From the IMG/VR virus record IMGVR_UViG_3300047678_000310, positions 1 to 42,558 of that record: a stretch of 42,558 bases of DNA. One strand, 5' to 3'. A model generated the notes under the pieces. That model made no database searches. It was not told where the DNA came from and saw only the letters and a list, made by a program, of their open reading frames with translations. Both the position numbers and the translations under genes were made by a program. Positions 34,461-40,087 of this stretch are shown here, piece by piece (within the stretch, counting starts at the first letter, position 1; each line of letters begins with the position of its first letter). The stretch is from a virus.

Positions 34461-35919
34461 GGTTGAAAACCTCCTTGAATCGATTCATGAGATGGTATCT
34501 CCAGGCTTCTCCCCCCTGGAGGACGTTCTTGCTTTTCAGGGGAACCTTCTTTCGATCCACCACCTCATCGGGGAGCCGATTCCGGAAAGTGTCCCTGAGA
34601 AATTTCTTGTTGATTCTTTCCGAGTAAGGAAGTTGCAAAGCGAGTGAACAAACCTCCCAGGCCAGGAAGGGGCTTCGCATCTCCACCGTGTGAGCCATCA
34701 TCAGCTTGTCCAGCCTCGGGAGATGATACTGGACCAGCTCATCAAAAACATCACTGTTCTGGGCATCGAAATGATTCTGCCTCCGGTATCCCCCGAAAAG
34801 TTCATCGGCCCCATCCCCTCCCAGGACCACATGGAACCCCTGGCCCTTGACGGCCTGCCCCAGGGTCCATTGGGGGATCATTGACCCCAGGTCCACCGGG
34901 CTTTCATTCCGCAGGAGGATTGCATCTAGGTCAGGCTCCTGGGCGGAGTGGAGCTTGACCAGGTTGATGTCGATCCCGAGGGTGTTGGCCTTGAGCTGGT
35001 CCACCACCCCGAGGTTCTCCAGCTCTTCCTCCCCCACGTGGAAAAGAGTGATTGGGCGAGTTTCGATCAATCCCTTGATCATCCCCTCAATGACCAGGTA
35101 AAGGATGATCGAACTGTCCAATCCACCAGAGAACAGAATCGCAATGGGAAGGGCCGAGGTGGACATTCTCCTGCAAACCGATCCCAGGAGGAATTGATAA
35201 AGCATCTCATGGGTTGGCTCCGCCCCTAGCGGGGGGATGTTGCAATAGCGGGCGTATTGGCTCGGGACTCCCGGACCCTGGGAGACCAGGACGTGCCCCG
35301 CCGGGATCTTGCGGATGTTTCTGAAGGGGGTCCGGGAGGGGTCGATTGAATACCCGAACTTCCCGACATGGGCGAAATACCCGTCATCAAATTTCAAGTC
35401 ACCCATCGGTTCGAATATCAACAAGGGAGAAATCTCCGAGGATATTGCCCCCGACTGGATGTGATGATAAAGGGGTTTTTTTGCAAGGGGGTCCACCATT
35501 GCAGCCGTTTCCCCCCGCTGGCCGCAATGGACCACCGACCAGAACCCATCCCATCCCTGGAGCTCGTCCCAGGGCGGACTCGGCTTGTGTTTGAAGTAGA
35601 TGGCATCCCCGAAGAACTTGCTGGCCAGGGCCCGCGTGTCGGAGGGGGAGTCGGGACTGACGTCCTTATAGTTCACCAGCTCCCCAACAAAGGCGAAAGC
35701 CGACCCTCCCGGGATTTTCACGGGCTGATCCCCCTCCCCATCGGCCAATCCGACAATGGGGAGCCTCACGTGACCCAGGCCGTAGGTGGAGGTGACCAGG
35801 GACTCCCCCGGTAAGGTTCCCCGATGTCGAAGCCGCTGGTTCATAAGGTCCAGCACGGCTTCAGGGTCCAGCCTCCATTGGCGGATCAACCTGGGGTCGA
35901 TGTAGTTAAGCCCGCACAT
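34435..35919 (-). CDS. AsnB-like glutamine-dependent amidotransferase
   Basis: The 494-residue protein has a class II glutamine amidotransferase domain with the nucleophile Cys2 after the initiator Met (MCGLNYID), RHRGTLPGE and FVGELVN, then an ATP-binding synthetase domain with SGGLDSS (264-270) and GGDGADELFGGYRR. It may make asparagine for the host cell, or, in this setting, amidate another carboxylate. The usual Asp after RHRGP is replaced by TLPGE, so the glutaminase site may differ. SD gaggggaag supports the ATG at 35919 and a 14-base overlap with the previous gene. The frame opens earlier at 36009, but Cys2 fixes the true start. Confidence 0.85.
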   Translation of the reverse strand: MCGLNYIDPRLIRQWRLDPEAVLDLMNQRLRHRGTLPGESLVTSTYGLGHVRLPIVGLADGEGDQPVKIPGGSAFAFVGELVNYKDVSPDSPSDTRALASKFFGDAIYFKHKPSPPWDELQGWDGFWSVVHCGQRGETAAMVDPLAKKPLYHHIQSGAISSEISPLLIFEPMGDLKFDDGYFAHVGKFGYSIDPSRTPFRNIRKIPAGHVLVSQGPGVPSQYARYCNIPPLGAEPTHEMLYQFLLGSVCRRMSTSALPIAILFSGGLDSSIILYLVIEGMIKGLIETRPITLFHVGEEELENLGVVDQLKANTLGIDINLVKLHSAQEPDLDAILLRNESPVDLGSMIPQWTLGQAVKGQGFHVVLGGDGADELFGGYRRQNHFDAQNSDVFDELVQYHLPRLDKLMMAHTVEMRSPFLAWEVCSLALQLPYSERINKKFLRDTFRNRLPDEVVDRKKVPLKSKNVLQGGEAWRYHLMNRFKEVFNREHQTRDR

Positions 35920-36391
35920 GAAGCTTCCCCTCAAGCAGGAGGATGGCAAGGGCGCAATAGTTGAACAGATCCTTGAGGGTATCCTCGACTGACTCGTCAG
36001 AGGATTCAAGACCCAATCGAGTCATGGTCAGGACACGGTTGATCTTGTCCAGGCAACGGACCGATATGCCCAGGCACCCTGTCTCCAGGAGAACCTCACA
36101 ACCATACTTCTGATTCTTCTCCTGGCAAAGGTTCAGGCAATCCAGGACGGTCGCTGATGTGTAGAGGAGAAGGTGCTCGGCCCTGGCCAGGTATCCCCTC
36201 CACTCCTTCAGGCGATCCCCCTTGGTAAGGGACTCGGCGAAAGGGACCGTGTAGACCAGGGACTCGAGGCGGAAGGTCAGGAGGAAGGAGGATCGAAGAT
36301 CCCCCAGGATCTTCATCACGTCCTTCTTCGAGGGGGCCGGCTCCGGGAGGGGTCGTTCAAGCTCTCGGTGGATACTCGAAAAATCTAACAT
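35906..36391 (-). CDS. DUF1599 / Nmad1-like protein
   Basis: The true start is the ATG at 36391 (SD aaaggaag), giving 161 residues. The segment CLNLCQEKNQKYGCE, then ISVRCLDKINRVLTM and DESVEDTLKDLFNYCALAILL, matches the pattern of DUF1599, also called nucleotide modification associated domain 1. These small helical proteins accompany base-modification genes in phages. Its position at the head of the modification operon agrees. The frame extends upstream to 37147, but that part lies across a terminator and the next gene and was discarded. Confidence 0.75.
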   Translation of the reverse strand: MLDFSSIHRELERPLPEPAPSKKDVMKILGDLRSSFLLTFRLESLVYTVPFAESLTKGDRLKEWRGYLARAEHLLLYTSATVLDCLNLCQEKNQKYGCEVLLETGCLGISVRCLDKINRVLTMTRLGLESSDESVEDTLKDLFNYCALAILLLEGKLHVRA

Positions 36392-36423
36392 TCCGACTTC
36401 CTTTCCGATTAGATTAAGAGAAA

Positions 36424-36458
36424 CCCCCGGCCCGATTAGTGTAGAATCGAACCGGGGG
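36424..36458 (-). terminator. intrinsic terminator before the modification operon
   Basis: Outer stem cccccgg/ccgggggg-type (36424-36430 with 36452-36458) and inner stem cgatt/aatcg (36433-36437 with 36445-36449). On the minus strand it is followed by tttctctt. It lies only 33 bases upstream of the 36391 start, and I see no promoter in between, so it may be an attenuator. Confidence 0.7.
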
Positions 36459-36502
36459 CTTGCTCCTTCCCTTCGATCCCGAATGAAGGATTCATTCTCC
36501 AG

Positions 36503-36516
36503 CCCCCTTACGGGGG
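36503..36516 (-). other. short GC hairpin after 36565 gene
   Basis: ccccc-ttac-ggggg forms a 5-bp stem with a 4-base loop, 50 bases after the stop of the upstream gene. With the terminator at 36424-36458 it makes a structured 173-base gap with no gene. Confidence 0.45.
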
Positions 36517-36564
36517 TTGCCATTCCGGGAAGGTCGGGAATCTCGTTCGTGCGCCCCCCGAGGA

Positions 36565-37671
36565 TCAGGCTGAGCCGGCGTGATAGAGCTTGGTCTCGGG
36601 GTTGCGGTGGAACTTGACGGGGTCCCCCTTGGTGCGGTCGGGGTTGCGGGCGATGGAAAGGCAGACGGAAGTGTTCTTGGTCGTCGTACACAGATGATCG
36701 GCGATCTCCTGGACCGTCGCGCCCTTCTTGCCGAGGGAGCGGAAGAACTCGCGAAGCCGTTCGGTGTAGGAGGGGCCGCGAGGCTCCCCCTCGGCCTTGG
36801 CCTTGCGGGGCTTCCTGGCCGCGAAGGCCGAGGTGACGGCGATGAAGACCCGATCGGCCATCTTGGTCTTCTCCCCGGTCAGCTTCTTGACCCGGTTCTC
36901 CTCCGGGACGTGGGCATTGAACAGGTTGGTCAGGGCATTGGCCGAAAGGGTTTCCAGGTCGGACCCCTTCTCGACCAGGACTCCCCCCTCGGGGACCTTC
37001 TTCTGCGCCTTCGTCGGATCCTTGTAACGGCCCACCAGGGAGCCGTCGGAACCGACCACGAAGCACGAGTTCTGCGCTTCCGTGGTGGACGTCGTCATGA
37101 GTGATTCCTCCTTTAGGAATGCCTCGGCTGGTAGATTGCTTGCCCACTTCAGAGACAGGGACAACTGATGCCTCCGCGTCACTTCCTCCGAGACTGGCTT
37201 TCCCAGCGCCTTCAGGCCGCGAACCTGAAGCTCGTATGCCAGCTTCTGTCGGATCAGCTCGGGGTCGATCCCCTGGGGAGCCGATCCTTCAAACAGGAGC
37301 TGATACATCCTTTTGGCCTGGCCACTCCGCCAGATGAAGGTGAAGTCGTCCAGGAGGGGGCCCAGGAGCTCACACACCATCCTCTTGGGGGGATTGGCCA
37401 GGTCTTCCCCGTCCTCGGACTTGAGGGAGCGGAACCAGTCCCGAACCCCCCGAATCCAATCCTCCTTGTCGACCCTTAGAAGGGCTGCGGGAGTGGTTTG
37501 CAAGCCCGTGGCGAGCGTTTCATCCGAGTGGGGGGATTCCGGGAGGATGGGGGCGGGCGTTGCCCGCCTTGCCGTCACCCTGGTCTGCTGGGACCTGCTC
37601 ATCTTCTTCTTCCCTGCTCTCGGGGGACCCTTCCCCGAGTGCAAGAGTGAGTCTGCTACACTGTCTTCCAT
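36565..37671 (-). CDS. two-part protein of unknown function with internal start
   Basis: The frame of 368 residues starts at 37671 with agagg as SD (a second ATG at 37602 also has one). The N-terminal half (about 1-191) has LRVDKEDWIRGVRDWFRSLK and GLKALGKPVSEEVTRRHQLS. The C-terminal half begins at Met192 with its own very strong SD (aaaggagg) and would give a 177-residue product; it ends in a winged-helix-like GATVQEIADHLCTTTKNTSVC. It is either one protein with a shorter isoform or two fused genes. No family recognised. It stands after the 46-residue small gene in the unit headed by promoter module 2. Confidence 0.72.
   Translation of the reverse strand: MEDSVADSLLHSGKGPPRAGKKKMSRSQQTRVTARRATPAPILPESPHSDETLATGLQTTPAALLRVDKEDWIRGVRDWFRSLKSEDGEDLANPPKRMVCELLGPLLDDFTFIWRSGQAKRMYQLLFEGSAPQGIDPELIRQKLAYELQVRGLKALGKPVSEEVTRRHQLSLSLKWASNLPAEAFLKEESLMTTSTTEAQNSCFVVGSDGSLVGRYKDPTKAQKKVPEGGVLVEKGSDLETLSANALTNLFNAHVPEENRVKKLTGEKTKMADRVFIAVTSAFAARKPRKAKAEGEPRGPSYTERLREFFRSLGKKGATVQEIADHLCTTTKNTSVCLSIARNPDRTKGDPVKFHRNPETKLYHAGSA
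37107..37114 (-). promoter_or_regulatory. strong internal ribosome binding site
   Basis: On the minus strand aaaggagg is 8 bases from the in-frame ATG at 37098. Its match is better than that of most gene starts here, although it lies within the coding frame of the 368-residue protein. Confidence 0.7.
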
Positions 37672-37754
37672 CTGTAAACCTCTTTCCCGGAGTTATTCTC
37701 GACGGATTGGTCGACGATCCATTGGGCTTTCGCCCGTTTCGTTCGCCGTCTCGT
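37656..37754 (-). CDS. tentative tiny ORF without standard start
   Basis: A frame open from before 37774 to a TAG at 37656 ends in KAQWIVDQSVENNSGKEVYR and WKTV, and its end overlaps the start of the 37671 gene by 16 bases, as genuine genes do here. It has no ATG, GTG or TTG; the coordinates given start at an ACG (37754) behind aagggg. It could also be the -1 frame continuation of the 46-residue gene, but no slippery site is clear. Very tentative. Confidence 0.2.
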   Translation of the reverse strand, partial: TRRRTKRAKAQWIVDQSVENNSGKEVYRWKTV

Positions 37755-37774
37755 CCCCTTGAGGCTGAGAGGGA

Positions 37775-37915
37775 CTAGAGGCTCGGGGTGTAGACCCGGG
37801 TGACCTTGACCGTTTTGCCGTTGACCTTCTCCTCAACCAGGGTGACCGTGCGGACGATGCCCTTGTAGGTGATCCGATCGATTTCCTTGAAGGTGATGGT
37901 GGAGGAGTCCTTCAT
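37775..37915 (-). CDS. 46-residue small protein
   Basis: The ORF begins at the ATG at 37915 with SD aaagga 10 bases away. Its sequence is MKDSSTITFKEIDRITYKGI, then VRTVTLVEEKVNGKTVKVTR and VYTPSL. Third codon positions are almost all C or G, as in expressed genes here, which supports it in spite of the size. It looks like a small beta-strand protein. It is the first gene after promoter module 2. No function is known. Confidence 0.75.
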   Translation of the reverse strand: MKDSSTITFKEIDRITYKGIVRTVTLVEEKVNGKTVKVTRVYTPSL

Positions 37916-37968
37916 GATCTTGGGTCCTTTCGGGGTTCGTGGTGGAGGGGTTATCCTTACCCTCTAAT

Positions 37969-37998
37969 ATACTAGCCATGGACGTGCCGGGCGAAATT
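37969..37998 (-). promoter_or_regulatory. sigma-54-like promoter, module 2
   Basis: The minus strand reads CGGCACG-tcca-TGGCTA: GG at 37988-37987 and GC at 37976-37975 with 10 bases between. Predicted start near 37963, 48 bases ahead of the 46-residue gene at 37915. It probably drives the long unit from 37915 down to 26295. Confidence 0.6.
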
Positions 37999-38040
37999 TG
38001 AAGATTTGATACGATATGTTGCATCAGTCCGACAGTCGGA

Positions 38041-38126
38041 TACGAGGGGTCAGAATTTCTCGGGCAAGCCCGGCGCATCGGGTAATCCCGTCGCTACACG
38101 AAGGGGAACCTCCCGCGCCGAGCCGG
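38041..38126 (-). promoter_or_regulatory. upstream regulatory region, module 2
   Basis: Homologous blocks are gaatttctcgggcaa (38053-38067) and cgggtaatcccgtcgctacacg (38079-38100). The first matches the block of module 1 in 13 of 15 shared positions by eye. A ccgac-a-gtcgg hairpin lies near 38032-38042. Confidence 0.5.
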
Positions 38127-38175
38127 GGGGAAGGGACTCCCCTGGGGAGTTCCTTCCCCCCACCCGGGAGGGGGG
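38127..38175 (-). terminator. terminator hairpins after the DUF932 gene
   Basis: Two stems lie here: 16-bp arms 38127-38142 and 38144-38159 with one base between (one wobble), and cccccc-acccggga-gggggg at 38156-38175. They share bases, so only one can form at a time. They end the DUF932 transcript before promoter module 2. Confidence 0.6.
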
Positions 38176-38176
38176 A

Positions 38177-39142
38177 TCAGTTCACCCCCGCCATCTGAAT
38201 CGCCACCTCAAGGGCGCTGCGCTTGATCTCGGCCCTGCGGCCGAACCAGGCTTCCTGGAGCGCCGCGGAGCGGACGTTGCCGAGCCTGTGATCCACCACG
38301 AAGGTGACCGCGTTGAAGGCTCCCCAGAGGGTCCCCTTGGAAGACTTGAGCTTGGACCCGGGGCCGGTTTCCATCGCGTCCAGGCAAAGCTCCACAGGCT
38401 TCGTGATCTTCTCCGCGTCAACCGGGGGCCGGGTCTCCGACGGCTTGAAGACCTTCTGGAAATACTCCAGCTCCTGGCCGTCCTTGAGGGAGCGCTTGCT
38501 AAGGAGCTCGGCCGCCAGCTTGAACTCCCGGATCTGTCCCTGGGAGATCCCCAGGGTCTCCTCCGCCAGCTTCTTGGCCGAGTCGTCGAACTGGCGGACG
38601 TGGGGCATGCGGAAGGTCTGGGAACCCTGGCCGCGGAGCTTGCTCCCCAGAGCCATCGTGAGGGTGTTCCAACAAACCACCCTGATCGGAGTGAACTGGA
38701 TCACCAGGGCGTGGCCGGCCTTGTGCGGCTGGCACATGAGGATGTAACCCTCGACCCTGTCGGCCTTGCCCAGGGTGAACCCCTCCCCGATCTTGGCCAG
38801 TCCCCAGATGAACTTTCCATCGTGGAGGGAGCCGGCCGTCTCCATCGTCATGTGGCCTGCGTCCACGAAGCGCTTGAAGAAGTCGAAAGCCTCGGCGTTC
38901 TGGACGGGCTTGTACATTCCCCCGCAGGTGGAGAGAACCTTGTTGTCGGAGTCCCGGACCAGGGCGAAGTTGTCGGGAACCTCCGAGCCGTCCTTCAGGA
39001 AGGTCTGGAGCTTGTTGACCTTCCAGCCCAGTCCCGCGGCCTTCATCATCTCGTGCGCCTTGAGGTCGGGATCAACCTCGACCCCCAGGCCGTGCCAGGG
39101 CTTCTCGCCCGTCCAGGCCGTTGTTTCGATTGCGTGTGCCAT
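38177..39142 (-). CDS. DUF932 phage/plasmid-like protein
   Basis: The 321-residue product starts with MAHAIETTAWTGEKPWHGLG, the characteristic opening of this family (TIGR03299), and has VKFDPxRVVCWNTL-like RVVCWNTLTMAL farther on. The role is unknown; the family occurs in phages and plasmids. The frame extends upstream to 39274, but the SD aaggag 9 bases from 39142 sets the start. It is in the unit headed by promoter module 3. Confidence 0.88.
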   Translation of the reverse strand: MAHAIETTAWTGEKPWHGLGVEVDPDLKAHEMMKAAGLGWKVNKLQTFLKDGSEVPDNFALVRDSDNKVLSTCGGMYKPVQNAEAFDFFKRFVDAGHMTMETAGSLHDGKFIWGLAKIGEGFTLGKADRVEGYILMCQPHKAGHALVIQFTPIRVVCWNTLTMALGSKLRGQGSQTFRMPHVRQFDDSAKKLAEETLGISQGQIREFKLAAELLSKRSLKDGQELEYFQKVFKPSETRPPVDAEKITKPVELCLDAMETGPGSKLKSSKGTLWGAFNAVTFVVDHRLGNVRSAALQEAWFGRRAEIKRSALEVAIQMAGVN

Positions 39143-39245
39143 GATAGCGTCTCCTTCGTCGACTGGGGGGAGGGTGGCGGGAGGATAAACCCCCCTGGCG
39201 CTCCCCTCGCTCCCCCTTGTCACTCCCTCGGAATCGAGGGAAGGG

Positions 39246-39352
39246 GGAAGGGTCTCCCTTCTGGTAAGGACCATTCCAAGGTTCCCGCGGGGAACCCTTC
39301 TGGTTGGTCCTTTTCCAAGGAGACCCTTCCTCCGCCCCTTGCGGGAGGAAGG
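39246..39352 (-). promoter_or_regulatory. nested inverted repeats in the 220-base leader of the DUF932 gene
   Basis: An outer stem (ggaagggtctcc 39246-39257 with ggagacccttcc 39319-39330), a middle stem (aaggacca 39266-39273 with tggtcctt 39305-39312) and an inner one (ggttccc-gcg-gggaacc, 39280-39296) form one large symmetrical structure. A separate hairpin ccttcctcc/ggaggaagg (39325-39333, 39344-39352) overlaps the outer arm, so the two are mutually exclusive. It looks like an attenuator or leader switch. Confidence 0.5.
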
Positions 39353-39362
39353 TCAGCGGACC

Positions 39363-39593
39363 CTACGTGTTGGGGTCCGCCATGGTCAGGATCCGAAGAA
39401 GGCGGATGCGGTCATACGCCTTGCTCAACCCCCTGACCCCGACCCCGTGGTAATCCTTGGAGATGAGGATCGGCTCGGCCTCGGTAACGTCCTCGAAGAG
39501 GGAGAAGTGGGAGGTCGAACCCTTGAACGTTTCCTCCCCCCGGGACAGGCGGTAAGTCCTTTCCTCGTGGTCGAACTGGTCGATCTTGATCAG
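39363..39593 (-). CDS. small protein with possible CTG start
   Basis: A well-formed reading frame ends at the TAG at 39363: LIKIDQFDHEERTYRLSRGE, then FSLFEDVTEAEPILISKDYH and YDRIRLLRILTMADPNT (76 residues). It has no ATG, GTG or TTG start. A CTG at 39593 has agga 12 bases upstream and is the most reasonable start, but the frame is open farther up. It follows promoter module 3. Protein-like composition and third-position bias support it. A sequencing error or non-standard start cannot be told apart. Confidence 0.5.
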   Translation of the reverse strand: MIKIDQFDHEERTYRLSRGEETFKGSTSHFSLFEDVTEAEPILISKDYHGVGVRGLSKAYDRIRLLRILTMADPNT

Positions 39594-39655
39594 CTTCTTT
39601 TGGGTTCCTGGGGGAGGGGGCCGACTGACCCTTGCCTCTTCCCCTTGTGCCGAGG

Positions 39656-39685
39656 GATATAGCCATGAGCATGCCGGGCGATTTT
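39656..39685 (-). promoter_or_regulatory. sigma-54-like promoter, module 3
   Basis: The minus strand reads CGGCATG-ctca-TGGCTA: GG at 39675-39674 and GC at 39663-39662 with 10 bases between. Predicted start near 39650; it would drive the 76-residue ORF and DUF932 gene. Confidence 0.6.
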
Positions 39686-39875
39686 TCCACCCCTCAATGC
39701 AACATGATGCATCGAACCCAAGGTCTCAATGCACCATGTCAGAGTTTCCCCGTGCAAGGGGTGTGTCGATGCGCGGGACTTCCCCGAGTATTCGGGAATC
39801 CCATTGCTCGATCCCTGGGGGAGGGAGTCCCTCGCGGGCGGGTTCCATCCCCTCCCGCCAAGCTCCCCCTTGCCT
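39686..39875 (-). promoter_or_regulatory. upstream regulatory region, module 3
   Basis: Homologous blocks are gagtttccccgtgcaa (39742-39757) and cgggaatcccattgctcga (39793-39811, diverged). Repeated caatgca and atgca-acatga-tgcat sites near 39700-39720 could bind an activator. A ggcggg/cccgcc hairpin near 39836-39858 may end the upstream transcript. Confidence 0.5.
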
Positions 39876-40085
39876 CTAGAGGTTGGCCCTTTGAACAAAT
39901 AACCTTCCAGCAGGAGTTCGAACCACTGTGTTATCCGAATCATCCGACCAAACGATTAGACCTATTTCTTCAAGAATTAGGAGCTGTTCCGCAATCCAGG
40001 AGGGAAGGAAGAAGAACAACTCATGAACAGGGGTCGCTTGATCCGGGATCTTTCTAAGTGTCTCGAGCATCTCCTTAGTGATCAT
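39876..40085 (-). CDS. small winged-helix-like protein
   Basis: From the ATG at 40085 (ggagg 7 bases upstream) the product is 69 residues; an upstream TTG at 40091 is less likely. LETLRKIPDQATPVHELF, IAEQLLILEEIGLIVW and TVVRTPAGRLFVQ give the helix-helix-wing pattern of a small winged-helix regulator or recruiter. It lies next to the helicase stop, so the two are probably cotranslated. Confidence 0.7.
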   Translation of the reverse strand: MITKEMLETLRKIPDQATPVHELFFFLPSWIAEQLLILEEIGLIVWSDDSDNTVVRTPAGRLFVQRANL

Positions 40086-40087
40086 GA

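Noticed and set aside
35290-35320. Fourth sigma-54-like site inside the AsnB-like gene
   Set aside because: It has GG-N10-GT instead of GC, lies within coding sequence and lacks the other module blocks.
36424-36460. tRNA-like T arm (ggttcgattc on the minus strand)
   Set aside because: The T stem does not pair, and no acceptor, D or anticodon arms can be built; the same bases make a terminator.
38006-39436. 476-residue + strand frame opposite DUF932
   Set aside because: The DUF932 signature and SD are on the minus strand; the + frame has low-complexity shadow composition.
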